A DNA stretch of 64,000 nt. Source: Clostridiaceae bacterium (GTDB taxonomy: Bacteria > Bacillota > Clostridia > Lachnospirales > Lachnospiraceae). The stretch lies in contig CAJSZV010000004.1 in the NCBI GenBank assembly GCA_910574345.1, positions 62,001 through 126,000 of the forward strand, in the 5' to 3' direction. Of this stretch, positions 21,583 through 30,326 are shown piece by piece (the stretch's first letter is position 1; every line of letters starts with the position of its first letter). The notes beneath the pieces were generated by a model. That model was not told the DNA's origin. It saw only the letters and a list, made by a program, of their open reading frames with translations, and did no database searches. The translations under genes and the position numbers were made by a program.

Positions 21583-22331
21583 TAGCGGATAAGGAGCGCA
21601 GGACGGTGTTGGAAGCCCGAAATATTGTGAAGCAGTTCGGCGGGCTTACGGCGGTAAATAATGTCTCCATGCATGTGAACGAAGGGGAGATCGTAGGCCT
21701 TATCGGGGCCAACGGCGCGGGAAAGACCACCTTGTTCAATATGATTGCGGGAGTATTCCCCCCTACATCCGGCAGGATTTCTTTTATGGGGCAGGAGATA
21801 CAGGGATTGCCCTGTCACAAGATGTGCAGGCTGGGAATCGGAAGAACTTATCAGATCGTAAAACCTTTCGTGAATCTTTCTGTCCTGGACAATACGGTAG
21901 TGGGAGCCTTAAACCAATGCAAAGATGTGAAATCGGCCCGGGAAAAGGCCAGAAAAACCCTGGACTTTGTAGGGCTTGGCCACAGAATGGATGTTTCCAG
22001 CAGAAATTTAAACCTTCCTGAGCTGAAAAGGCTGGAACTGGCCAGGGCCCTGGCAACGGAGCCAAAGCTTTTGCTTCTTGATGAGGTTATGGCAGGCCTT
22101 AATCCTACAGACAGCGGCCGGGTCATTGAACTGGTGAGACGAATCAGGGATGAGCGGGGGATCACCATCATTGTCATTGAGCATGTGATGAAAGCGATTA
22201 TGACCTTGTCGAACCGGATCTATGTGCTGAACCAGGGCAGCCTGGTTGCTGACGGAACTCCTGAGGAAGTCAGCAAAAACCCTGAGGTTATCAAGTCATA
22301 TTTTGGAGAGAAACGGTATGCTAAAAATTGA
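21579..22331 (+). CDS. livG: ABC transporter ATP-binding protein LivG
   Basis: 250 residues with a complete nucleotide-binding domain: Walker A GANGAGKTT, Q-loop region RLGIGRTYQIVKPF, LivG-type signature SSRNLNLPELKRLELARALA and Walker B LLLLDEVMAGLNP, then H-loop VIEHVM. The signature reads NLPELKR rather than LSYGQQR, a diverged form with no canonical LSGGQ. Start overlaps livM (ATGA); stop overlaps the livF start by 14 bases. Energises the LivHM channel. Confidence 0.93.
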   Translation: MIADKERRTVLEARNIVKQFGGLTAVNNVSMHVNEGEIVGLIGANGAGKTTLFNMIAGVFPPTSGRISFMGQEIQGLPCHKMCRLGIGRTYQIVKPFVNLSVLDNTVVGALNQCKDVKSAREKARKTLDFVGLGHRMDVSSRNLNLPELKRLELARALATEPKLLLLDEVMAGLNPTDSGRVIELVRRIRDERGITIIVIEHVMKAIMTLSNRIYVLNQGSLVADGTPEEVSKNPEVIKSYFGEKRYAKN

Positions 22332-23022
22332 TCAGGCTTTTGTAAATTATGGGAATTTTGAGGCCCTTCACGGGATATCCCTGGAGATTAAAGAGGGAGA
22401 GATCGTAGCCCTCTTAGGCGGCAACGGGGCCGGGAAGACGACGACCATTAATACAGTTTCGGGAACCACAACCCTGGTTTCGGGCGACATTACCTTTAAC
22501 GGAAAAAGCATGAAACACGTTCCGGCCCATGAGAGGGTAGCCATGGGGATTGTCCAGGTGCCGGAGGGAAGAAAACTGTTTCCTTCCATGACGGTCTATG
22601 ACAATCTTCTGGTGGGCTCCTATCTTCCTCAGACGAGAAAGAGCAGGGATGAGAACCTGGAGATGTGCTTTAGTATTTTTCCCAAGCTGGCAGAGCGAAG
22701 ACAGCAGCTGGCAGGTTCCCTCTCCGGGGGAGAACAGCAGATGTGCGCCATCAGCCGCGCCCTCATGTCCTGCCCGAAACTTTTGATGTTGGACGAGCCG
22801 TCCTTAGGACTGGCCCCGGTGGTGGTGGACATGATCTTTGACACCATTGTCAAGATCAACAAGCTGGGGATGACCATCCTTCTTGTGGAGCAGAACGTTC
22901 TGGCCACCTTAGACATTGCCCACAGGGGATATGTGATTGAAGTCGGGAGCAACGTCCTAAGCGGAAGCAACACGGAACTTCTGAACAACGAGGACATGAG
23001 GAAGGCTTATCTGGGAATTTAG
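22318..23022 (+). CDS. livF: ABC transporter ATP-binding protein LivF
   Basis: 234 residues; the ATG at 22318 follows TTGGAGAG inside the end of livG, and the longer frame from 22246 is rejected. Walker A GGNGAGKTT, the LivF-specific VQVPEGRKLFPSMTVYDNL, signature LSGGEQQMCAISRAL, Walker B LLMLDEPSLGLAP and H-loop LVEQN are all present. Partner of LivG. Directly followed by a tandem palindromic repeat before the dipeptidase gene. Confidence 0.93.
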   Translation: MLKIDQAFVNYGNFEALHGISLEIKEGEIVALLGGNGAGKTTTINTVSGTTTLVSGDITFNGKSMKHVPAHERVAMGIVQVPEGRKLFPSMTVYDNLLVGSYLPQTRKSRDENLEMCFSIFPKLAERRQQLAGSLSGGEQQMCAISRALMSCPKLLMLDEPSLGLAPVVVDMIFDTIVKINKLGMTILLVEQNVLATLDIAHRGYVIEVGSNVLSGSNTELLNNEDMRKAYLGI

Positions 23023-23190
23023 AGGAGGAAGGCAAATGCGAAGCATTTTTAGAATGCCTTCCTCCGACATGCCGCCGAACCGGAGGTGAGGGGGCGCTGC
23101 ATTGCAAATAGGAGGAAGGCAAATGCGAAGCATTTTTAGGATGCCTTCCTCCGACATGCCGCCGAACCGAAGGTGAGGGGGCGCCGCATT
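23023..23190. repeat. Tandem pair of an 87-bp palindromic (REP-like) element
   Basis: Copy 1 is 23023-23109 and copy 2 is 23110-23190, differing at about three positions over 81 bases. Each starts with a long hairpin: GGAGGAAGGCA pairs with TGCCTTCCTCC, and AATGCGAAGCATT forms an inner hairpin. A second inverted pair (ATGCCGCC with GGCGCYGCAT) follows. The repeat starts one base after the livF stop and ends 23 bases before the dipeptidase start, so it lies within the presumed operon and probably acts as an mRNA-stability or attenuation element as well as a mobile REP-like sequence. Confidence 0.85.
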
Positions 23191-23213
23191 ATCATTTGGG
23201 AGGTGAGAGATAA

Positions 23214-24509
23214 ATGTGTGACATATTGGTAGCGAACAGAGAGATAACGGCAGAGGGGAATACGATTTTCGGAAAGAACAGCGACAGAAGCTGCAATGAA
23301 CCTCAATATTTTGTATTTATCCCCTCCACGGACCATGGGGAAGAGGAAGTACGGTGTACTTATATTCCAGTTAAGCAGGTAAAACATACGAAAGCCCTAT
23401 TGCTTTCAAAGCCTTCCTGGATCTGGGGCGCCGAGATGGGGGTCAATGAGGACGGGGTCTGCATCGGCAACGAGGCGGTTTACTCCAAAGAGACGAAGAA
23501 GGAACCGGCCCTTCTCGGAATGGATCTTCTGCGCCTGGGACTGGAGCGGGGCGCCACAGCGAAGGAGGCCCTTGGGGTGATCACGGATCTTTTGGAACAG
23601 TACGGTCAGGGCGGAAACGGGAGTTTTGACGGCGAGTTTTATTATGACAACTCTTTTGTGATTGCGGACCATGAGGAAACCTGGTATCTGGAAACAGCGG
23701 GAAAGTACTGGGGTGCAAAGAAGGTCCGGAAAGCCTTGGCGGCATCCAACCATATGATGCTTGGGACGCCCTATTTTATGCATATGGAGACCGTAACCCA
23801 CGCCAAAGAAGCGGGATATGATACGCAGGCGCCCTTTGATTTTGCCGGCTGTTACATGGATTGGGACAGACCCAATAATATCAGCGGTTTTATCAGGAGC
23901 TCTTTGGGACGGCATATGCTGGAACTTCCAGGAACTTCCTTCAAAGTGGAGGACATGATGCGCGGACTGCGCAGCCATTCTACAGAGGATCCCTGGCGGA
24001 AGGGGGATGTGAGCATCTGCAAGCATGCAGTCGGTCCGTCCAGTGAAAGTTCTTCTACCAATTCTTTCATAGCGGTGTTAAAGCCGGAGGAACTCTGCAT
24101 GTGGGGGACAGGGATGTCGACGCCTTGTATGGCGCCTTTTCAGCCTTTCTGGCTGGATGCCTTCAGCGGGAAACTGGTCTATGCCTATGAGGACCAGGAA
24201 AAGGCCATGGAGAGATGGCTGAAGCTGGAAGGATTGAACCGCGCCATGATCAGCGGAAGGATTGATGAAGAGGGATACAGAAAAGAACTGCAGGTTCTCC
24301 AGTCGTCATGGATTTTGGAGGCAGGAAAGGTGCCTGTGTCCGGAAGACAGAAACTTTGTGAAGACATCGCTGGCCAGGCAGAAGAATTTACGGACCGGTG
24401 GATTTTGGAGGCAGGCGGAAAGCAGGAAATCTATACGGATACGAAGATACAGGAATATTGGAACAGAAAAAATGCTGCGTTGGGAAAAGACAGAAGGATT
24501 ACTTATTAA
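23214..24509 (+). CDS. C69-family dipeptidase (N-terminal cysteine hydrolase)
   Basis: 431 residues. The start MCDILVANREITAEGNTIFGKNSDR places a cysteine at position 2, the autocatalytically exposed nucleophile of the C69/U34 Ntn-hydrolase dipeptidases (PepD relatives). GAEMGVNEDGVCIGNEAV and YLETAGKYWGAKKV are also typical. No signal peptide is evident, so it should act in the cytosol on dipeptides. It sits inside the liv operon between livF and the binding protein, which suggests the transported ligand may be, or yield, a dipeptide. Ribosome site GGGAGGTGAGAG. Confidence 0.88.
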   Translation: MCDILVANREITAEGNTIFGKNSDRSCNEPQYFVFIPSTDHGEEEVRCTYIPVKQVKHTKALLLSKPSWIWGAEMGVNEDGVCIGNEAVYSKETKKEPALLGMDLLRLGLERGATAKEALGVITDLLEQYGQGGNGSFDGEFYYDNSFVIADHEETWYLETAGKYWGAKKVRKALAASNHMMLGTPYFMHMETVTHAKEAGYDTQAPFDFAGCYMDWDRPNNISGFIRSSLGRHMLELPGTSFKVEDMMRGLRSHSTEDPWRKGDVSICKHAVGPSSESSSTNSFIAVLKPEELCMWGTGMSTPCMAPFQPFWLDAFSGKLVYAYEDQEKAMERWLKLEGLNRAMISGRIDEEGYRKELQVLQSSWILEAGKVPVSGRQKLCEDIAGQAEEFTDRWILEAGGKQEIYTDTKIQEYWNRKNAALGKDRRITY

Positions 24510-24529
24510 ATAAAGGAGGGACTTGAAAA

Positions 24530-25864
24530 ATGAAACGGATAATTTCTTTGGTTCTTTGCGGGACTTTGCTTGCATCTCTTGCGGCATGCTCAGGGGGTTC
24601 TTCGGGGGGACAGACGTCCACGCAGCAATCGGAGGCAGCAGGGAAAGAGAATGAGACAGCTGCGCCTGCACAGACCGGATCGGATAAAGGCACAGTAAAA
24701 ATAGGCGTACTGCTTCCCTTTACAGGCGCCAGCGCATACTCGGCGGAGCTCGCCAGGGAAGGCTATGACTATGCAGTGGAATATTATAACGGCCAGGGAG
24801 GAATCAAGTCTTTAGGCGGAGCAAAGCTGGAGATTGTCTATGCGGATACCACAGGCGTGACCGAGGTAGGGGTGACCGAGTTTGAGCGGCTTGTCAATGT
24901 GGAGAAGATTGATATTGCCTCCGGACCTTACAACAGCGCGGTTATGGGCGCTGTGGCTCCTCTTGCGGAAAAGTACCAGATGCCTTTTGTCGTTAACCAG
25001 GCTTCATCCCTGAATATCTATACAGCAGGATATACCTATGTATTCAATCCAAGCAATGATGCCCGCACCAATGTCCAGGGCCTGATCGGTATCTGCGACA
25101 TGGTGGAGGAGCTTTACGGGGATAAGATTGACGGCATCGGGCTGATTATGGAAAATACGGAATGGGGGCTTTCCCAGAAGGAAACCTTTGAGAAGTATTT
25201 TACGGATGCCGGAAAAAAAGTGATGATCAATGAGACCATTGAGCCGGGCGCAACGGATTTCAGCAGCCAGATCTCAAAGCTGAAGGCATCGGGAGTGAAG
25301 TTTGTGGTGCCGTGCATCTCTTCTTATAACGACGCGGTTCTCTTTGTTCGCCAGATGAAAGAATATAACTGCAATGCCGGTATTCTGGCAAGCGGCGGCG
25401 TATTCGTCGTGCCGGAGTTTGCCCAGGCCCTGGGGGACGACGCCAATTACATCTTTTCCACTGATACCTGGAATAAGGGATTTTTGGAGAGCAAAGGGGA
25501 AAAGGCAGTGAAGATTCATGACGGATATGTGGAAAAGTACGGGCATGACATGGGAGAAAACGCCGGTATGGCTTGGATTGCCATGAGTACCATTGTGGCG
25601 GCTCTGGAGGAGGCGGGAACAAAGGACAAGCAGACTGTCCGAGATACCCTGTACGGCTTAAATCTGCCTGCGGATTCCGAGTACATGCTGCTGGTACCTT
25701 TTGAGGGAATGAAGTTCGATGAGATTGATGAATCCGGATGCCTGAACCATAATAAGTACGGTTTGTCCTGTATTTCCCAGCTCATTGACGGAAAATGGAA
25801 AATGGTATGGCCCAATGAGATGCTGGGAGAGCATAATCCTCTGGTATGGCCTATTCCGGAATAG
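24530..25864 (+). CDS. ABC transporter substrate-binding lipoprotein (LivJ/Peripla_BP_6 type)
   Basis: 444 residues with lipoprotein signal MKRIISLVLCGTLLASLAAC (lipobox cysteine at 20) and a low-complexity Gly/Ser/Gln/Thr linker to about 55. The mature part begins TVKIGVLLPFTGASAYSAE and holds two Rossmann-like lobes (IDIASGPYNSAVMGAVAPLAEKY, GLIMENTEWG, GAGMAWIAMS-like) of the type I periplasmic-binding fold used with LivHMGF. It is the last gene of the transporter operon and captures the ligand at the cell surface. The ligand is unknown. A strong terminator follows. Confidence 0.9.
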   Translation: MKRIISLVLCGTLLASLAACSGGSSGGQTSTQQSEAAGKENETAAPAQTGSDKGTVKIGVLLPFTGASAYSAELAREGYDYAVEYYNGQGGIKSLGGAKLEIVYADTTGVTEVGVTEFERLVNVEKIDIASGPYNSAVMGAVAPLAEKYQMPFVVNQASSLNIYTAGYTYVFNPSNDARTNVQGLIGICDMVEELYGDKIDGIGLIMENTEWGLSQKETFEKYFTDAGKKVMINETIEPGATDFSSQISKLKASGVKFVVPCISSYNDAVLFVRQMKEYNCNAGILASGGVFVVPEFAQALGDDANYIFSTDTWNKGFLESKGEKAVKIHDGYVEKYGHDMGENAGMAWIAMSTIVAALEEAGTKDKQTVRDTLYGLNLPADSEYMLLVPFEGMKFDEIDESGCLNHNKYGLSCISQLIDGKWKMVWPNEMLGEHNPLVWPIPE

Positions 25865-25878
25865 GAAACATGAAACAT

Positions 25879-25927
25879 AAAAGAAAACGGCAAAATGTGT
25901 TAAAGGCGCATTTTGCCGTTTCCTTTT
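25879..25927 (+). terminator. Rho-independent terminator of the liv operon
   Basis: AAAAGAAAACGGCAAAATG pairs with CATTTTGCCGTTTCCTTTT (one mismatch) around a loop of about 11 bases, with a T-rich right arm. Confidence 0.9.
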
Positions 25928-26096
25928 ATATGGAAGCGAACTTTGTATGCGCCGGGGCACCCCAGGAAAGATTGTCATATAAGCTTACGAGTGCCCGGCA
26001 CCATTGGTAATAAATATTTAAGTAGTTCTTTTACAGGGACAGTGGTATGATAGAGGTTATAGAAACAGCCGTTTTTATCGGCGGACAGGAGAGGAT

Positions 26097-27596
26097 ATGA
26101 GAACAGTAAAGGAACAGGAAATTGCCGCCATGGCGCCCAATGCCAATGCGGCGGCCAATGCCAGAAAAATATCGTCAGGAGGCGGATTTGTATCCTTAAG
26201 ACGGTCTGAGGACGACACCTTTTACATGGGGGAGTGTAAGGGAAGCGGAAAGAACAATTACGTGGTATCTGCGGATTACATAGACGAAGAGCACCCGGTG
26301 TTTCGGTGCACCTGCCCCAGCAGGCAGTTTCCCTGCAAACACAGCCTGGCCCTGCTCTACGAGATGGCTGCCGGGAAAGAATTTGCCCTGACGAAAATCC
26401 CTCAGGATATTCTGGATAAACGTGAGAAGAAAGAGGCCAGGGAGGCAAAGAAACAGTCAGGAGAGAAGAAGCCCGCAACAGAGCGGAGCATAAAGGCGGC
26501 AAAGGCAGCCAGGACAAAGAAGATCAAAAAGCAGCTGGAAGGACTTGAGCTTTTAAGACAGCTGACAGAAAGCCTGATGAAAAGCGGACTGGCGTCTATG
26601 GGAAGCATGTCCTTAAAAACCTATCGGGATCTGGCCAAACAGCTGGGAGATTATTACCTTCCGGGCCCCTTGGTGTATCTGAACCGGCTGATTCTGGAGA
26701 TGGAGGCATGCCAGAAGGACCAGGATCCTAAGCATTATGAACAGGCAGTGGAGATCCTAAAGAAGCTTCGGGCTTTGGAGAAGAAGGCGAAGGCATATCT
26801 TCAGGACAAACTGGACAATGACAGCCCCGATGCCGATGATGACGAGCTGTATGAGGAGCTGGGAGGAATCTGGAAGCTGGAACAGCTAAACGGGCTGGGG
26901 CTTAAAAAGGAGCAGGCCCGCCTGGTGCAGCTGTCCTTTGGGGTGACCTTTGACGCTGCCAGAAAGGAATATATCGACAAGGGATACTGGGTAGATGTGG
27001 ATACAGGGCAGATTGTGCACACCTGCAATTACCGTCCGGTGAAAGCCCTCAAGTATGTGAAAGAGGAGGATTCCTGTTTTGGGCTTTTAAATATTCCCCT
27101 TCTGACCTACTATCCGGGCACGGCAGACAGGAGAGTGCGCTGGGAGTCCGCCTCCTATGAGGACATACCGAGGGCTGTCTATAAAGAGATTATGGAACAG
27201 GCCTACAAAGATCTTCCCGCTGCCATGAAGGCGGTGAAAAATGAGCTGAAGAATACATTGTCGCAGGAGTACTGCCCTGTCATGATATCCTATGAGGAGA
27301 TCGGCATGGTAAAGACCATGAAGGAGGACAGAAAGAAGGAGACCGAAACGTCTGAGGGGAAGGCAGGGGGAGACATGCTCTGCGCCTTAAGGGATCATAG
27401 CGGAAACAGTATAAAACTGCAGAGTCCGGAGGGTATGGACGACACGGTTTCTATCATACCTCTGCTTCCGGAACGGTCTCTTTATAAAGAAGGGGTACTG
27501 TTCGGGCTGGCATATTATGACCCTGCGGACCGGCAGATGGGGATTTATCCATGCAGCCTGATTACAGAGGACGGGATCCTCAGGCTGTTATATTAG
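26097..27596 (+). CDS. SWIM zinc-finger protein of the MoxR-VWA cluster
   Basis: 499 residues. The SWIM motif is Cys71-x-Cys73-x6-Cys80-x-His82 (CTCPSRQFPCKH), a small zinc domain used for DNA or protein binding. It is followed by a Lys/Ala/Glu-rich linker (about 110-150), a helical region with Asp/Glu-rich segment (about 240-260) and a C-terminal region without recognised motifs. Proteins of this kind occur beside MoxR and VWA genes in many bacteria; enterobacterial YehQ is a comparable SWIM protein. It starts the accessory cluster and is four bases from the next frame. The biochemical role is unknown; substrate recognition for the ATPase machine is one possibility. Confidence 0.8.
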   Translation: MRTVKEQEIAAMAPNANAAANARKISSGGGFVSLRRSEDDTFYMGECKGSGKNNYVVSADYIDEEHPVFRCTCPSRQFPCKHSLALLYEMAAGKEFALTKIPQDILDKREKKEAREAKKQSGEKKPATERSIKAAKAARTKKIKKQLEGLELLRQLTESLMKSGLASMGSMSLKTYRDLAKQLGDYYLPGPLVYLNRLILEMEACQKDQDPKHYEQAVEILKKLRALEKKAKAYLQDKLDNDSPDADDDELYEELGGIWKLEQLNGLGLKKEQARLVQLSFGVTFDAARKEYIDKGYWVDVDTGQIVHTCNYRPVKALKYVKEEDSCFGLLNIPLLTYYPGTADRRVRWESASYEDIPRAVYKEIMEQAYKDLPAAMKAVKNELKNTLSQEYCPVMISYEEIGMVKTMKEDRKKETETSEGKAGGDMLCALRDHSGNSIKLQSPEGMDDTVSIIPLLPERSLYKEGVLFGLAYYDPADRQMGIYPCSLITEDGILRLLY

Positions 27597-27617
27597 CGAA
27601 TGAGGAAGGAAAGCAAT

Positions 27618-28400
27618 ATGTCGGAAAAGAATGGGTTAAAGGCCGGGGTTAAAAGGAAAGCCATGGCGGCTGTGCTTCTGCTTATTTTTATGGGTGCCGC
27701 GGCTGTATTTGCTTTCAGCAAGGCCTTTGGCATGGGGGATCCGGTGAGCCGCAACAGCCGGGCGTTTTCTAAAGAGGTAAAGCAGTGGATATCCCAGGCT
27801 CAGGAAGGGGATACCGTTAGCTTGGCGGAACTTGCGCCGTTTTCATGGAACTGGGTGTATACCTTTGATCCGTATACTGCAAAAGCCGAGATGGAGAAGG
27901 TTCTTGGATGCTCAGGAAGGGAGCTGCAGGAGACCGTAAGTGAAGGCATGGTTCAGCTGATCTTTGTGGAGCATGACAGCGCTTTGGGGGAGAACAAAGT
28001 AGTCGGAAGTATCTGCGCATATGGGAGCAATCTGGGGTATGGCGTAGATCTGGGGATACGGTTTGGCAGAAGGAACAACTATGTGATGCTCCCTGAGGGA
28101 ATGGACCGCATGACTCTTAGAACAGAGGGGGAATATCCGCGGCTTGTGTTTGAAGGCGAGACCTTTGAGGGAGTGATCACCGAACTGTACAGACAGTCGG
28201 CTTTGGTATCCGTGGAAGAAGGGTGGCCTATCAGAGATTCGGGAGACCAGGTATTTGTGCAGCTTAATGAGGAACAAACAAAGACGGCTGCCATAGGCGA
28301 CCGGGTAAAAGTAAACTATGACGGCATGGTGATGGAAAGCTATCCTCTGCAGTTAGGCGGGCAGATGGATACGGTGATCTTAAAGGATCTGAAAGAGTGA
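27618..28400 (+). CDS. Membrane-anchored hypothetical protein with DUF3221-like tail
   Basis: 260 residues; start set at the ATG after GAGGAAGGAAAGC, not the ATG at 27600 that lies inside the ribosome site. One membrane segment (AVLLLIFMGAAAVFAFS, about 20-36) follows a Lys/Arg-rich start, so the rest is outside the cell. The last 40 residues (IGDRVKVNYDGMVMESYPLQ) resemble the DUF3221 beta-barrel found in Firmicute surface proteins. It lies between the SWIM and solenoid genes of the cluster with gaps of 21 and 18 bases, so co-transcription is likely. An intruding sequence cannot be excluded; the function is unknown. Confidence 0.65.
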   Translation: MSEKNGLKAGVKRKAMAAVLLLIFMGAAAVFAFSKAFGMGDPVSRNSRAFSKEVKQWISQAQEGDTVSLAELAPFSWNWVYTFDPYTAKAEMEKVLGCSGRELQETVSEGMVQLIFVEHDSALGENKVVGSICAYGSNLGYGVDLGIRFGRRNNYVMLPEGMDRMTLRTEGEYPRLVFEGETFEGVITELYRQSALVSVEEGWPIRDSGDQVFVQLNEEQTKTAAIGDRVKVNYDGMVMESYPLQLGGQMDTVILKDLKE

Positions 28401-28418
28401 GGATAGAAGGAGCAGATT

Positions 28419-30299
28419 ATGAATTTGAGTGTAGTATATGAACTGAGGGACCGGTTAAAGACAGCGGCAGTGGCGGGAACCGGTCTCATAGAGGAGGATT
28501 TCCGGCTTAAAAGGGCTGTGGAGCAGATGGCCCCCCTTGGGAAAGCTTCCCCGGTATTTGGAAGGATTTATCAGATGGCCCGGAAAATCACCCAGCCGGA
28601 CTGCGGCAGCAGGGAGGAGATGGTTTTGGATACCTTGTCTCTTCTGGATGCGGTTTTATGCACCCAGGGAAGCCTTTTAAAAGAGGGGGAGTGGGAAGAG
28701 ATTCCTGGAGGGGATACAAAGGATGGGCTCTGTGTCAACATTCCCTATAGACAGATGGCCCCGGTTCTGGAGGCCTTTAGGGGAACCGGAAGCGGCAGAT
28801 ATGCGGTGATTCGTGATGCCCATGAGGCACAGCCGGAGATCTTTAAGGATTTTAGAATCAAGAACCTTTGTGTAAAAGCCCTGGGGGACAGCTATGGGGA
28901 TCTGGCTGACATGGTGGCTCATTGGCTTCTTGATGAGGGAAGGGGGATCCTTCCTCTCTTAAAGCAGGGCTTTGATCCCGCAGGCAGACGGGACATGGCC
29001 AGACGGGTGGAGATCATAGACGCCATAGCAGGCGGGGATGAGAATGGGTTCTATGTGGAGATGTTTCCGAAGGCCTCAAAGGAAGTGAAAGAGCCTCTTG
29101 CCAGGGCTTTAAGGCACTGTGAAGCCAATGAAGACCTGCTTCTGGATCTGGTGAAATCAGAAAAGGGAAAAGTGAAGGAGGAGGCTCTTTGGTCTCTGGC
29201 TCGTATGAACGGGGAGAAGGCAAGGGAGTTCTGGAAAAAGCAGATGGGTAAAAAGCCGGAGAAGGCAGTGAACTATCTCCAGAATTCCAGGACCATGTGG
29301 GCTTCGGATCTGATTGCAGAGTATCTGATACAGTGGCTGGATACCTTCAAGGAGTCGGGACTTTCTCTAAAACAGTTAAAGGATGAGGACAGGCAGAGGA
29401 TCTACGATCTGTGGAGGGCCGCTTTAGGCAAGTCTTCCCCACAGATGTGCGCATGCTACAAGCGGGTGTACCAGGTACTGCCTAAGGAGACCGCAGAAAG
29501 ACTTTGGGAATCTCTTATGGAAGAACAGCCTGCCGGTCTGTGCCAGACGGCAGAGGAGCTGTATGATGCCTATGGAGACGAGTTCCTTCAGTCCGTATTC
29601 TGGATTGATCTGCTGACAAAGAGCGCAGGGGAGGTCTATGACAGATTCAGCCCTTATCTAAGGCCGGAGGAGCTTCTTGACGCCATAAAACAGATAGGCG
29701 GGAAAAAGAAAGATCCTATGGGAATCTATCAGGTCCTTATGCGTGTAAGCTATGAGGAGAAGGAAGGCTCTTATGTGGTATATCGGGAATCATGGGAGTC
29801 TCCCATTCGGTATCGGACTGTGGTCACCCGGCTGGAGGCAGGGCTGGATCCCCGGTGGTATCCCCTCCTGCTTAAGTCAAAGGACCGGTTTAACGCCCGG
29901 TTCCGCAAACAGGTGCGAAACAGCTTTGACAACAGCTATGACGCCATGGTTGCAGGACTTTTCAGACCGGATAAGGAAGGGCTTAAGGAAGCCTACGGGA
30001 ACTATTTCTATCTGGGAGCCAGGCACCGGGGGCCTGTGGCGGCAGACATACGGATGCTTAAAAAATGCGGCTGGAAGGATTATAAGGGACTCTTGGCTCT
30101 TATGGGAAAGAAGAATGACCACATTGCCACATATGGGATCCGGGAGCTTCTGTGTGAATTGCCTTTGGCCAGTGAGGAACTGGCAGGAGAACTGGAGAGC
30201 CTGATCAAGAGTTATGGGAAGAAAGCAAAGATCGGCGTTGGGGTTTTGGAGATGTGGTGCGAGAAGCTGAAAAGCGGGGTTTTGGCGAGAGATTTATAA
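28419..30299 (+). CDS. Alpha-solenoid (HEAT-like repeat) protein of the MoxR-VWA cluster
   Basis: 626 residues, almost entirely helical by composition. Helix-pair units such as KEVKEPLARALRHCEAN and EDLLLDLVKSEKGKVKEEAL then WSLARMNGEKAREFWKKQ (about 215-285) look like HEAT-type repeats. No catalytic motif or membrane segment is visible. Solenoid proteins of this kind accompany SWIM, MoxR and VWA genes in homologous loci and probably scaffold the complex. Start follows AGAAGGAG. The following gene in this cluster is separated by an AT-rich AAA-ATPase insertion, so the original neighbour was probably the MoxR gene. Function is inference. Confidence 0.7.
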   Translation: MNLSVVYELRDRLKTAAVAGTGLIEEDFRLKRAVEQMAPLGKASPVFGRIYQMARKITQPDCGSREEMVLDTLSLLDAVLCTQGSLLKEGEWEEIPGGDTKDGLCVNIPYRQMAPVLEAFRGTGSGRYAVIRDAHEAQPEIFKDFRIKNLCVKALGDSYGDLADMVAHWLLDEGRGILPLLKQGFDPAGRRDMARRVEIIDAIAGGDENGFYVEMFPKASKEVKEPLARALRHCEANEDLLLDLVKSEKGKVKEEALWSLARMNGEKAREFWKKQMGKKPEKAVNYLQNSRTMWASDLIAEYLIQWLDTFKESGLSLKQLKDEDRQRIYDLWRAALGKSSPQMCACYKRVYQVLPKETAERLWESLMEEQPAGLCQTAEELYDAYGDEFLQSVFWIDLLTKSAGEVYDRFSPYLRPEELLDAIKQIGGKKKDPMGIYQVLMRVSYEEKEGSYVVYRESWESPIRYRTVVTRLEAGLDPRWYPLLLKSKDRFNARFRKQVRNSFDNSYDAMVAGLFRPDKEGLKEAYGNYFYLGARHRGPVAADIRMLKKCGWKDYKGLLALMGKKNDHIATYGIRELLCELPLASEELAGELESLIKSYGKKAKIGVGVLEMWCEKLKSGVLARDL

Positions 30300-30326
30300 A
30301 TAGAAAGTGGGGAATGTATATATAGT

